From the NCBI RefSeq assembly GCF_902168175.1, contig NZ_CABHOU010000034.1, forward strand, positions 1 to 45,858: a DNA stretch of 45,858 nucleotides. Reading direction: 5' to 3'. Shown in pieces: positions 34,319 through 42,577 of this stretch. The DNA is from an uncultured Chitinophaga sp. (GTDB taxonomy: Bacteria > Bacteroidota > Bacteroidia > Chitinophagales > Chitinophagaceae). The translations under genes and the position numbers were made by a program. Position 1 is the stretch's first letter; every line of letters begins with the position of its first letter. The notes below the pieces were generated by a model. That model was given only the letters and a program-made list of their open reading frames with translations, was not told the DNA's origin and ran no database searches.

Positions 34319-34912
34319 ATGAAAAAATCCTCGATCGTTTTAATTGGTATCCTTGTTTTGGTTGTTATTATTGGCTTCGCCGGCTGCGGTAAATACAACA
34401 GCCTGCAGAAACTGGACGAAAACGTGAATGGGGCATGGGGCGCAGTGGAAACTCAGTATCAGCGTCGTGCCGACCTTATCGACAACCTGGTAGCCACTGT
34501 TAAAGGTGCCGCTAACTTCGAAAAAAGCACACTTACCGAAGTAATCAATGCCCGTGCAAAAGCTACTGCGGTAACTATTAATAATACCGGCGACCTGAGC
34601 CAGGAGAAAATTGACCAGTTCCAGGCAGCGCAGGGCGAGTTGAATGGTTCACTCAGCCGCTTACTGGTATCGGTAGAGCGTTATCCTGAACTGAAAGCTA
34701 CTGCCCAGTTCGGCGAACTGCGTGCCCAGATAGAAGGGACAGAAAACAGGATCGCGAACGCACGTAACGATTTCAACACTACTGTGCGCAATTTCAACAG
34801 CGTTATCCGTACTTTCCCCAGCAACATCGTAGCTGGCTTCAGCGGCCTGCAACAGCGCGGTTACTTTAAATCCGACGCGGGCGCAAACAAAGCTCCTAAA
34901 GTTGAATTCTAG
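34319..34912 (+). CDS. lemA: LemA family protein
   Basis: Membrane-associated protein of 197 residues. The N-terminal membrane segment (about 4-22, IVLIGILVLVVIIGFAGC) ends in a lipobox-like FAGC. The long helical body follows, with the LemA signature NVNGAWGAVETQYQRRADLIDNLVATVKG, the helical-bundle stretch RLLVSVERYPELKATAQF, EGTENRIANARNDFN, and the terminal FP-rich end. Function is not settled. LemA is repeatedly found with TPM-domain proteins, as here (two follow). The ATG at 34319 is preferred; a GTG three codons earlier is less likely. A hairpin at 34943 separates it from the next gene. Confidence 0.9.
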   Translation: MKKSSIVLIGILVLVVIIGFAGCGKYNSLQKLDENVNGAWGAVETQYQRRADLIDNLVATVKGAANFEKSTLTEVINARAKATAVTINNTGDLSQEKIDQFQAAQGELNGSLSRLLVSVERYPELKATAQFGELRAQIEGTENRIANARNDFNTTVRNFNSVIRTFPSNIVAGFSGLQQRGYFKSDAGANKAPKVEF

Positions 34913-34942
34913 TTTTTAGATAACATTACCGGAAAAGGGGAT

Positions 34943-34972
34943 GCAGCGCCTTGATGCGCTGCTTCCTTTTTT
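34943..34972 (+). terminator. Terminator-like hairpin between lemA and the first TPM gene
   Basis: Perfect stem GCAGCGC / GCGCTGC with 6-nt loop, followed by TTCCTTTTTTC. It lies 30 bp after the lemA stop, inside the otherwise co-oriented cluster, so it may reduce read-through and give excess LemA over the TPM proteins. Confidence 0.7.
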
Positions 34973-34989
34973 CTTCCAAAACCGCAGCC

Positions 34990-35439
34990 ATGCGCTTATT
35001 CCCAAAAAAAGAACTTTTTACAGAAGACGAAAAAGCCAAAGTGGTAACGGCCGTACGCCATGCCGAGCGCCTCACAAGTGGTGAGGTAAGGGTTTTTGTG
35101 GAAAGCCGCTGCTCTTTTGTAGACGCAAAAGACCGCGCACGGGAAATATTTGCCTCACTTGGAATGGATAAAACCAAACATCGTAACGGGGTATTGTTAT
35201 ACCTTGCCCTGCTGGACCACCAGTTTGCCATAATAGGCGATCAGGGCATTCACGAAAAAGTGGGTAATGATTTCTGGCAAAAAGAAGCCATGTTACTGCG
35301 TGATTATTTTTCCCGCAATCTCATTATCGAAGGCATTGAACTGTGTGTAAAGGAAATCGGCGAGTCGCTGCAATTCCACTTTCCCTATGCGGCAGACGAT
35401 AAAAACGAATTACCCGACGATATTGTGTTTGGTAGATAA
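34990..35439 (+). CDS. TPM-domain protein, cytosolic form
   Basis: Protein of 149 residues covering one TPM domain (VVTAVRHAERLTSGEVRVFVES, RNGVLLYLALLDHQFAIIGDQGI and the closing region FHFPY). There is no signal peptide or membrane segment, unlike the next gene product, so it appears to be the soluble partner. TPM domains occur in plant thylakoid acid phosphatase and bacterial YgcG-type proteins; activity here is unproven. The ATG at 34990 is preferred; an in-frame ATG at 34951 lies inside the terminator hairpin. The downstream gene starts 15 bp later, so these two are almost surely co-transcribed. Confidence 0.82.
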   Translation: MRLFPKKELFTEDEKAKVVTAVRHAERLTSGEVRVFVESRCSFVDAKDRAREIFASLGMDKTKHRNGVLLYLALLDHQFAIIGDQGIHEKVGNDFWQKEAMLLRDYFSRNLIIEGIELCVKEIGESLQFHFPYAADDKNELPDDIVFGR

Positions 35440-35454
35440 ATTATAGCTATTGCA

Positions 35455-36228
35455 ATGAAGATATTTCGCTGGTTACTATTATGGACGGTATTAATTACAG
35501 GTGTTGCTGCCAATGCGCAGGATATTCCCAAACCTAAGAACCCTCCGCAGCTTGTAAACGATTTTGCAGGTGTGCTGCTGCGTGAAGACGCGGCAAAACT
35601 GGAACAAAAGTTGGAACGTTATGAAGATAGTACCTCTTCGGAAATCGTGATCGTTACCATGCGTACCATCGGCGATTACGAAGCCAGCGAAGTAGCTTTT
35701 AAAATACTCCGCGAATGGGGTGTAGGTAAAAAAGATAAAAATAACGGCCTGGTTATACTGGTAGCGGTCGACGACAGGAAGGTGAGGATTGAAACGGGGT
35801 ACGGAATGGAAAACGTTGTACCGGACGCTATAGCTTACCGTATAATAGACCAGCAAATAAAACCCGCCTTCCGCGAAGGACATTATTACCAGGGGCTGGA
35901 CGATGCTGTGAACAGCATCATGAAAGCCGCGGCGGGCGAGTACCATGCAGTACCTAAAAAGAAAAAAGATGTAGGAGTAGGAGGCGGCGCGCTGATCCTT
36001 TTCATTATTATCATACTGATTATTATTAGTCGCAGCGGCGGCAGAGGCGGCGGCGGCACGTTTAGCAGGAGAGGGTTCAATGGCTGGGGCGGTGTTGGCG
36101 GCGGTTTCTTAGGCGGCGGCTTCGGTGGCGGCGGCGGTGGTGGCTTTGGTGGCGGAAGCAGCGGTGGAGGCTTTGGTGGCTTCGGCGGCGGTTCCGGTAT
36201 AGGCGGCGGCGCCAGCGGCAACTGGTAA
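35455..36228 (+). CDS. TPM-domain membrane protein with glycine-rich tail (YgcG-like)
   Basis: Protein of 257 residues. Signal peptide (cleavage near VAANAQ, about residue 22), then a TPM domain (about 30-160; VNDFAGVLLREDAAKLEQ, SSEIVIVTM, NNGLVILVAVDDRKVRIETGYG), a membrane segment (about 178-193, GALILFIIIILIIISRS), then a glycine-rich tail of about 60 residues. So the TPM domain is outside the inner membrane and the tail inside. This is the YgcG layout. Known partners are LemA-type proteins, encoded two genes upstream. It starts 15 bp after the preceding TPM gene. Confidence 0.86.
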   Translation: MKIFRWLLLWTVLITGVAANAQDIPKPKNPPQLVNDFAGVLLREDAAKLEQKLERYEDSTSSEIVIVTMRTIGDYEASEVAFKILREWGVGKKDKNNGLVILVAVDDRKVRIETGYGMENVVPDAIAYRIIDQQIKPAFREGHYYQGLDDAVNSIMKAAAGEYHAVPKKKKDVGVGGGALILFIIIILIIISRSGGRGGGGTFSRRGFNGWGGVGGGFLGGGFGGGGGGGFGGGSSGGGFGGFGGGSGIGGGASGNW

Positions 36229-36282
36229 CAAATAAAACTACGAAAGCCCTTTATTATCCCCTTTTACCAGGTAAAATATGAA

Positions 36283-37242
36283 ATGCCCCAGGGTATGAAG
36301 TATCTGCATGTGTTAAACGGAGACGCAACATTAGAAGTATTCCGCAAAAGCGGGATACCAGGCGATATATTGGTTTGCAGGGAAATGATGTGCGAAGGAA
36401 AGGCCCCGGTAGCGGCAAACATCAGTGCCTTTTTTGCCGAACGCTCGGCACATCTGCACGAACAATACGGCATCGACCCCCGCAATTACGAAGAAAGCAT
36501 TAAACAGGAACTACTGAAACTACAGCAGGCAGGGGAATACGACGAAGTGGTACTGTGGTTCGAGTTCGATGTTTTTTGCCAGATCAACTTATTATTTATC
36601 CTCTGGTTATTACGCCAGTTGGAGGTCAAACTACCTGTTGTAAGCCTGGTATCTATCAATCACCATCCCGAAGTACCCAACTTCAAAGGTTTCGGCGTAT
36701 TACTTCCCCATCACTATCCCCCGCTTTTTGAACAAAGGGTAGTGCTGAAGGAGGAAGACTGGCAACTGGCACTCGATGCCTGGGATGTATATACAGGCGG
36801 CGACCCGGAAAAGATGAACAACATCCGTTATCGCCCTGCCGGTAACCTGCCCTACCTGGCCGAGGCTTTACAGGCCCAGTTGCAACGGCTGCCTTTTACG
36901 GGCGATGGGTTAAATGCCATCCAACGCTTTTTCCTCCAACACCTTCAATTGGGCTGTGCGCCCTGGTATAATTTATACAACCGCTTCTGGAACGAATTAA
37001 AAATATACGGCTTCGGCGACTTCCAGCTCGATATGATTACACAGCGTATGCGCGACGCCGGGGTAATGGAAGGTTCGGAGCAGTTTTGTATTACTGCACT
37101 TGGAAAGGAAATACTGAATAACGAGGAAAATTATATGGACTACGCCCCCCGAACTAATCACTGGGTTGGCGGCTGCCCTCTGCACAATACTCCCTGGCGT
37201 TGGGACCCGGCACAGGATAAGCCGGTAAAGCTGGAGAAGTAA
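36283..37242 (+). CDS. DUF1835 domain-containing protein
   Basis: Protein of 319 residues of the DUF1835 family. The N-terminus, YLHVLNGDATLEVFRKSGIPGDILVCREMMCEG (in part), matches the family opening, followed by VVLWFEFDVFCQINLLFILWLL. The C-terminal region (about 190-319) is a separate helical domain often paired with DUF1835. No catalytic motif is known. The first ATG is at 36283, but an ATG four codons later (36295, MKYLHVL) is equally credible and starts as relatives do. The upstream 54 bp contain no obvious promoter, so read-through from the TPM cluster is possible. Confidence 0.82.
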   Translation: MPQGMKYLHVLNGDATLEVFRKSGIPGDILVCREMMCEGKAPVAANISAFFAERSAHLHEQYGIDPRNYEESIKQELLKLQQAGEYDEVVLWFEFDVFCQINLLFILWLLRQLEVKLPVVSLVSINHHPEVPNFKGFGVLLPHHYPPLFEQRVVLKEEDWQLALDAWDVYTGGDPEKMNNIRYRPAGNLPYLAEALQAQLQRLPFTGDGLNAIQRFFLQHLQLGCAPWYNLYNRFWNELKIYGFGDFQLDMITQRMRDAGVMEGSEQFCITALGKEILNNEENYMDYAPRTNHWVGGCPLHNTPWRWDPAQDKPVKLEK

Positions 37243-37281
37243 CGTTTATGCCTGGCCGTTGCGCCGCCTGTGTAAAGCTGT

Positions 37282-37312
37282 TTTGGAATATGCACCGAAA
37301 CTGCTAATTTTC
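37282..37312 (+). promoter_or_regulatory. Promoter of the outer-membrane protein gene
   Basis: TTTG (37282-37285), 19 bp, TAATTTTC (37305-37312), one base off the Bacteroidota consensus, ending 20 bp before the ATG. Confidence 0.55.
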
Positions 37313-37332
37313 ACAGGTAAGAAAAACTCTCT

Positions 37333-37908
37333 ATGCGAAAATATTTGTTGCCTGTTCTCTTTCTGTGCGTGTTCTCTGTTAAAGCATTTGCCCAGGATGA
37401 TGTAAGGCGTTTTGCCCATGCACTTGGGGTCTCTGCATTTTTTGGCCGCTCTACCACCGCATTGGGTTTCACCTATTCGCCCCGGCTTAACTTCCTGGTA
37501 TTCACAAACGAAAGCTCATTTTCTGCAGGTACGCACGCTACTTTCCTCGGCGGCACAATCAACAGCAGCAGCGACGATTTAAATGATGCCACCAGCAGCG
37601 AAGACTTTTCCTCTTATTGTGTGGATATACCCGTGGTAATTGAATACAACTTCGGCGCAAGTGCTATTGCCGGCGGCAATACGCATAAAATGGGCTTTTT
37701 CATGGGGGCAGGCTACGGTTTCCATAACAGTGGCAGCAAAAACGGCCGCGATCTGCATACCAATGGTCCCGTAGTTAGCGCTGGTCTTCGTTTCTCTGCC
37801 GGCATGGGCGAAGCCTCTTTTGAGTTAAGAGGACAGTATATGTTCGATAAACTGTCGTTTAACGGCGAATACTCTATCACAGGCGTCGGTCTTTCCTATC
37901 ACTTTTAG
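37333..37908 (+). CDS. Small outer-membrane beta-barrel protein
   Basis: Protein of 191 residues with a signal peptide (cleavage near KAFAQ, residue 22). The body has alternating hydrophobic/polar strands (ALGVSAFFG, GFTYSPRLNFLVF, MGFFMGAGYGFHN, VSAGLRFSAGMGEASFELRGQYMF) and ends ITGVGLSYHF with a terminal Phe, the usual barrel-insertion signature. It fits an eight-stranded OmpA/OmpX-like or outer-membrane-protein-beta-barrel family. Function unknown. It ends 2 bp from the convergent GntP gene with no room for a separate terminator. Confidence 0.75.
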   Translation: MRKYLLPVLFLCVFSVKAFAQDDVRRFAHALGVSAFFGRSTTALGFTYSPRLNFLVFTNESSFSAGTHATFLGGTINSSSDDLNDATSSEDFSSYCVDIPVVIEYNFGASAIAGGNTHKMGFFMGAGYGFHNSGSKNGRDLHTNGPVVSAGLRFSAGMGEASFELRGQYMFDKLSFNGEYSITGVGLSYHF

Positions 37909-37910
37909 TC

Positions 37911-39275
37911 TTACACGAACAACTGCAGCAGTAAAACGCCTGCAAGTCCCGCAACGCTCACAATGGTTTCCATCAGCGACCAGGTGGCGAACGTTTGTTT
38001 CAGGTTAAGATTGAAATATTCCTTGAAGAGCCAGAAGCCACTGTCGTTTACGTGTGAGAACATAAGGCTGCCCGCACCGATAGATAATACCATCAGTTCG
38101 GGTTGTGTATGAGGGGCGTGCAGTAAGGGTAATAAGATAGATCCTGCCGTAAGGCCCGCCACCGTGGCCGATCCAACACATACGCGAATAATGGCGGCTA
38201 TTGTCCAGCCCAATACCAGCGGCGACAGCGGCAGGTCTTTCAGCGAGTTGCCGATATAGGTATTCATACCTCCGTCTTTCATTACCTGCATAAAAATACC
38301 CGAGCCGGCAATGATCAGCAGCATGGGCGCCAGGCCTTTTACCGCTTCTTCCAGCTGTTTCATGAGTTGCTTCATTTTCACGCCGCGTTTAATACCCAGC
38401 AGGTACACCGCTACCAATACCGATATCATCATGGCCATATTAGCATCGCCCACAAAGGCGATCACTTTGCCGCCAATACTGAATAAAGTTTGGGCGATCA
38501 GTGTTTGCGGATGACCAAATACCCGATCGATAGCCGGCCCGAAAGAGCTGCTGATCGTGGTGATGGTAAGGAGGAACAGGGGTAATAATGCGCAGAACAG
38601 GCTGATGCCGAGGCCGGGCAGCTGGTTGTCGGGCAGGTGTTGCACATGCACCAGTTCCGGGTTAGGCGTTACCTGGTACTTTTTAAGTGTACGGGCGAAC
38701 AGGGGCCCGGCGATGGCAATAATCGGTATGCCCACTATCAGCCCATATAAAAGTGTTTTACCCAAATCGGCCCCTAGTTGTGCCGAAATAGCAGTAGGTG
38801 AAGGATGTGGTGGCAAAAAGCCATGCGATACCGACAGTGCCGCGATCATGGGAATGCCAATGTACATCAGTGGCAGCCGCGTAGTCATGCCCGTGGCAAA
38901 TATCAGTGGCACCACAATAACGAAGGCTGCCGTGTAAAACATCGGGAACCCGATCAGCAAACCGCCCAGGGCCATGGCCCATTGAATATTTTTGATACCA
39001 CATAGTCGTACCAGCGAGGTCGTAATCTGTTGCGCAGCCCCACTATCGGCCACTATTTTTCCCAGCATGGCGCCAAATACAAGAATCATCAATAAGGAAC
39101 CCAGCGTACCGCCAATCCCGGCTTTAATGGACGCACTAATACCCACCATGTTCATATTGCAGGCCAGGCCCAAACAAATACTCACAATGATAAAGGAAAT
39201 GAACGTGTCGAGCTTTAGTCCTACGATGAGGGCTATGAGCAGAAGGATAGCAGCTAAGGAAAGTAGTAATGGCAT
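37911..39275 (-). CDS. GntP-family permease (gluconate:H+ symporter type)
   Basis: Inner-membrane transporter of 454 residues with about 12-14 membrane segments. GntP family marks: the opening FISFIIVSICLGLA, GAMLGKIVADSGAAQQI near residue 70, AALSVSHGFLPPHPSP with the conserved histidine-proline loop, and CVGSATVAGLTAGSI followed by SLMFSHVNDSGFWLFKEYF near the end. Known members import gluconate or related sugar acids with protons; the real substrate cannot be told because no sugar-acid kinase or dehydrogenase is adjacent. It is downstream of the M1 peptidase gene on the same strand, beyond that gene's terminator. Confidence 0.9.
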   Translation of the reverse strand: MPLLLSLAAILLLIALIVGLKLDTFISFIIVSICLGLACNMNMVGISASIKAGIGGTLGSLLMILVFGAMLGKIVADSGAAQQITTSLVRLCGIKNIQWAMALGGLLIGFPMFYTAAFVIVVPLIFATGMTTRLPLMYIGIPMIAALSVSHGFLPPHPSPTAISAQLGADLGKTLLYGLIVGIPIIAIAGPLFARTLKKYQVTPNPELVHVQHLPDNQLPGLGISLFCALLPLFLLTITTISSSFGPAIDRVFGHPQTLIAQTLFSIGGKVIAFVGDANMAMMISVLVAVYLLGIKRGVKMKQLMKQLEEAVKGLAPMLLIIAGSGIFMQVMKDGGMNTYIGNSLKDLPLSPLVLGWTIAAIIRVCVGSATVAGLTAGSILLPLLHAPHTQPELMVLSIGAGSLMFSHVNDSGFWLFKEYFNLNLKQTFATWSLMETIVSVAGLAGVLLLQLFV

Positions 39276-39302
39276 AACGTGTCGATATCTTATAAAGATA
39301 AA

Positions 39303-39348
39303 ATAAAAAAGAAAAGAGCCCGCGGGTATTACACCTGCGGGCTCTTTT
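39303..39348 (-). terminator. Terminator of the M1 aminopeptidase gene
   Basis: Stem AAAGAGCCCGCGGGT / ACCTGCGGGCTCTTT with loop attac. Read on the minus strand it is followed by a T-rich stretch. It lies 22 bp beyond the peptidase stop and 37 bp before the GntP start. Confidence 0.85.
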
Positions 39349-39370
39349 TAAGTGATATCGAAAAGGGAAA

Positions 39371-41920
39371 CTATTCTTCTGCTTTACTTGCCTGTATCTC
39401 GGCAATTACTTTCTGCACGTATTCACCCTGTTTCTTCAGCTCCTCCGCTTGTGCGCCGGTGGCTGATGCTGCTTTCTCCTGTTTCTTTTTCACGATTGGC
39501 TGCAACAGGTTAATGAAATAGCTGTTCACCATACCGTTATGCATTTGGTCAGCGAAACCTTTCACCTGGTCAATGCCTTTAATGAAAGCGGCGTTATCGT
39601 CCACTTTCGACAACATAGCCAGGTATTGCAGGGCTGCGTTAAATTTGGCATTCTGTCCGGCAGCTTCTTCGAATTGTTTAGCGAAGAACCCTATGTCGGC
39701 AGGATCTCCTTTTTTCGTGTACACAGCGGCAATGCTGCTGGTAAGGGCGCCTTTAGCATCTGCTTCCAGCTTTTTGGCGGTAGTGTAAGCACTTTCAGGA
39801 TTCAGCGCATTAAACGCTGCCAGGGCAGATGCGGCTACTGAATAAGACTTGTCTTTCAACGCAGTCTCGAAGAGTGATGCGTATTGCTGGTCCTTCAGTT
39901 TAGCAAGGGTAGCAATGGCCGCACTTCTTACTACAGAGGCCGGATCGTTTTTAGCCAGGGCAACAACCGTTTCCAGGGCAGCCGCTTTTACGTCTGCATT
40001 TTCCAAACGGAGGCCGGAAACCGCCATAGCACGCAAACCTTCATATTTATCTTTCAGTGCAGCCACTACAACAGCGCGGGCAGCAGCATTGCTGGTTTGC
40101 TGTTTCAGCGTAGCCTCAATCGCTTCGCGGCGGTCGAGGTAGTTAGTGGCATTCTTAAACTGGAAGATATAAGTGTTAATGTCGCGGTGATCGGATTTTT
40201 TAGCCAACAGTATCTTGTCGCCGTCTACATTCACGAAATCAGGTTTGGTGGTGTAAGCGTAGGTGAAAGTGTCGGTTTTTTCTGTGAGCGTAACGTTGTG
40301 ACGGATCTTTTTACCGCCTTCGTAAATATCGATCGCGAAGGGTAGTGTAAAGATCTTATCGCCTTTCTGCTGTTGCTGTATAATTACCTTTACGGTTTTT
40401 GCTGCATCGTTGAACTCGTAGCTGAGGTCCAGTGTAGGATAACCCTGGCCAAAGTACCACTGGTTCCAGAACCAGTTCAGGTCTTTACCGGTTACTTCTT
40501 CAAAAGCCAGGCGCAGATGGTGCGATTCTGTGGCTTTGAAAGCGTTGCTTTTCAGGTAAAGGTTCAGCGATTTGAAGAACGCGTCATCCCCTACATAATT
40601 ACGCAGCATGTTCAGGATACGGCCGCCTTTCTGGTAGCTAACCGCATCAAACATATCTTCTTTATCACGGTAGTGGAAACGTACCAGGTCACGGTCGCCG
40701 GCATAACCAATAAAGTTGATGTAGTTGTTGAGGGAAGTATAGCTGTGTGCGTCAGCGGCGTCTTTACCGTACTTATATTCAAACCACAGGTATTCGCTGT
40801 AATCTGCGAACGACTCGTTCAGGGTAAGGTTGCTCCACGATTCGCAGGTAGCGTAATCGCCAAACCACTGGTGAAACAGTTCGTGGGCAATTACAGATTC
40901 CGCCTGGTGGTCATCGTCCAGTAACTCACGATCTGTTTTTTGTACCATTTCGCCGTGCAGGGTAGCCGTGGTATTTTCCATAGCGCCCGATACGTAGTCG
41001 CGTACAACGATCTGTGAGTATTTCACCCAAGGGTAATCAACACCCAGGATTTTAGAGTAGAAGGTGAGCATTTCAGGCGTGTTGCCGAAAATAGCCTTCG
41101 CGTAAGGCGCATATGCTTTTTCCTGGTAGTAGCTTACTTCTTTACCCTTCCAGGTATCTTTCGTGATCACAAATTCGCCAACAGCCATCATAAACAGGTA
41201 CGGAGCATGTGGCAGGTCCATTTTCCAGGTATCGGTACGGGTACCATCGGCATTAGGCTTCTGGCTTACCAGTTTACCGTTGGAAAGGGTCACATACTTC
41301 TTTTGTACCGTCATAGATATTTCGGAAGTCGTTTTCTGGTTGTTTTTGTCGATGGTAGGGAACCATACAGAAGATGCTTCCGTTTCGCCCTGCGTCCATA
41401 TCTGGATTGGTTTGTTAGGATCTTTACCATCAGGGTTGATGAAGTAAAGACCTTTTGCATCAGTAATCGCGCTGCTGCCTTTTACGGTGAGTTCATCTGG
41501 TTTGGCAGTGTAGTCGATGTAAATCACATACGACTCGCTGGCTTTGTATGACCTGTCCAGGTGAATATTCAGTTCCCAGCCATTGTAATCATATTTAAGC
41601 GGCGTGTTTTTACCCGCTTTAACGATCGCTACTCCTTTAATCTCCATGCCTTTAGCGTCCAGCAGCAGGCTGTCGGTAGCATAGAAGTGAGGGCGGAGGG
41701 TGATCCAGGCTTTGCCGTAGAGGTAACGTTTGGCATAGTCGAAGCGCACATCAAGCTTAGTGTGCACGAGGTCGTTGGTTTTGGTAGGGGAGGCCCGGTA
41801 GATCTTCAATATCGGGTCATTCTCATTAGTGTCTGCAGACTGTGCATGGGCGCTCTGGAAGATTCCAGTGGCAGTTACCCCGGCCAGCAGCAGGCAAAGC
41901 AGTTTACTCTTACGATGCAT
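39371..41920 (-). CDS. M1-family zinc aminopeptidase with C-terminal HEAT-like repeats
   Basis: Exported metallo-aminopeptidase of 849 residues from the ATG at 41920 (MHRKSKLLCLLLAG), which gives a clean signal peptide ending near AHAQ. The longer frame to 41995 adds 25 residues before it. M1 layout: N-terminal saddle domain, exopeptidase motif GAMENTTATLHGE, zinc site VIAHELFHQWFGD with third ligand in NESFADYSEY, then catalytic-domain Tyr region. The last ~200 residues are HEAT-like helical repeats (REAIEATLKQQ, DKYEGLRAMAVSGL, DPASVVRSAAIATLAKL, DKSYSVAASALAAFN). It removes N-terminal residues from peptides in the periplasm or outside. A hairpin lies at its 5' leader (41946). Confidence 0.93.
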   Translation of the reverse strand: MHRKSKLLCLLLAGVTATGIFQSAHAQSADTNENDPILKIYRASPTKTNDLVHTKLDVRFDYAKRYLYGKAWITLRPHFYATDSLLLDAKGMEIKGVAIVKAGKNTPLKYDYNGWELNIHLDRSYKASESYVIYIDYTAKPDELTVKGSSAITDAKGLYFINPDGKDPNKPIQIWTQGETEASSVWFPTIDKNNQKTTSEISMTVQKKYVTLSNGKLVSQKPNADGTRTDTWKMDLPHAPYLFMMAVGEFVITKDTWKGKEVSYYQEKAYAPYAKAIFGNTPEMLTFYSKILGVDYPWVKYSQIVVRDYVSGAMENTTATLHGEMVQKTDRELLDDDHQAESVIAHELFHQWFGDYATCESWSNLTLNESFADYSEYLWFEYKYGKDAADAHSYTSLNNYINFIGYAGDRDLVRFHYRDKEDMFDAVSYQKGGRILNMLRNYVGDDAFFKSLNLYLKSNAFKATESHHLRLAFEEVTGKDLNWFWNQWYFGQGYPTLDLSYEFNDAAKTVKVIIQQQQKGDKIFTLPFAIDIYEGGKKIRHNVTLTEKTDTFTYAYTTKPDFVNVDGDKILLAKKSDHRDINTYIFQFKNATNYLDRREAIEATLKQQTSNAAARAVVVAALKDKYEGLRAMAVSGLRLENADVKAAALETVVALAKNDPASVVRSAAIATLAKLKDQQYASLFETALKDKSYSVAASALAAFNALNPESAYTTAKKLEADAKGALTSSIAAVYTKKGDPADIGFFAKQFEEAAGQNAKFNAALQYLAMLSKVDDNAAFIKGIDQVKGFADQMHNGMVNSYFINLLQPIVKKKQEKAASATGAQAEELKKQGEYVQKVIAEIQASKAEE

Positions 41921-41945
41921 GTAAAGCGTTTTAAACAAAAATAAA

Positions 41946-41975
41946 CCCTCCGGCTGGAGGGAAACCTCAAATTTA
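41946..41975 (-). promoter_or_regulatory. Promoter -7 element and 5' leader hairpin of the M1 gene
   Basis: On the minus strand TAAATTTG (plus 41968-41975) is an exact -7 element. A transcript starting just after it would begin almost at a perfect 6-bp stem CCCTCC / GGAGGG (plus 41946-41961, loop GGCT), followed by TTTATTTTTG and the ATG 25 bp on. This may stabilise the 5' end, or act as a weak attenuator. Confidence 0.45.
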
Positions 41976-42043
41976 AACAAATGGGCCAAATACAACGCAA
42001 GCGGTTAAAATTGTTACTTTTGTAAGCACAGCACCTGCTAAAT

Positions 42044-42544
42044 ATGATTAAAACAAGCGTAAACGCCAAAGCGAACTTCGAAATAACGGCCAAAGGCGCC
42101 GAAATAAGCAGCAACGGCCAGGCCGTAAACTGGAGCGCCGTACAATTGCCCACCGGCGATTACCACCTGCTCATAGACGGTAAAAGCTTTATGGCCCAGG
42201 TGTTAAAAATAGACCGGGAAGCCAAAACGGTAACCATCGAGATCGATCACCAGGAGTACGAAGTAGCCCTGGAAGAGCCGATGGACAGGTTACTGGCAGC
42301 CATGGGGATCAAGGATTCCGGCAAAAAGAAGATCAATGATATTAAGGCGCCCATGCCCGGCATGGTGCTGAAAATACTGGTAACGCCCGGCCAGCACATC
42401 GCCAAGGGCGATCCTGTGCTAATACTGGAGGCCATGAAAATGGAGAACGTGTTTAAGTCTGCTACCGATGCCGTTGTAAAAGAAATAAAGGTGAAAGAGC
42501 GCACGGCTGTTGAAAAAGGGGAAGTTTTGGTGGTACTGGAATAA
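42044..42544 (+). CDS. Biotin carboxyl carrier protein (biotin/lipoyl domain)
   Basis: Protein of 166 residues that carries biotin for a carboxylase. The C-terminal ~70 residues are a biotinyl domain: KAPMPGMVLKILVTPG, then LILEAMKMEN with the biotinylated Lys132, then VKERTAVEKGEVLVVLE. The N-terminal ~90 residues are unlike E. coli AccB (no proline/alanine-rich linker; instead a DHQEYEVALEEP strand segment), and are like the carrier subunits of Bacteroidota propionyl-/acetyl-CoA carboxylases. The carboxylase genes are not in the window. Divergent from the M1 gene. A promoter-like TACTTTTG lies at 42015-42022. Confidence 0.88.
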   Translation: MIKTSVNAKANFEITAKGAEISSNGQAVNWSAVQLPTGDYHLLIDGKSFMAQVLKIDREAKTVTIEIDHQEYEVALEEPMDRLLAAMGIKDSGKKKINDIKAPMPGMVLKILVTPGQHIAKGDPVLILEAMKMENVFKSATDAVVKEIKVKERTAVEKGEVLVVLE

Positions 42545-42577
42545 TATTTGTTCTATTAAGGTTTTACGTCTAAGTCT

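Noticed and set aside
35886..36221. Proline-rich reading frame on the minus strand
   Set aside because: It is the antisense shadow of the glycine-rich tail (GGC repeats) of the TPM membrane protein.
36060..36225. Tandem DNA repeat or CRISPR-like array
   Set aside because: The repetition comes from glycine codons in a low-complexity tail; no regular repeat-spacer structure exists anywhere in the window.
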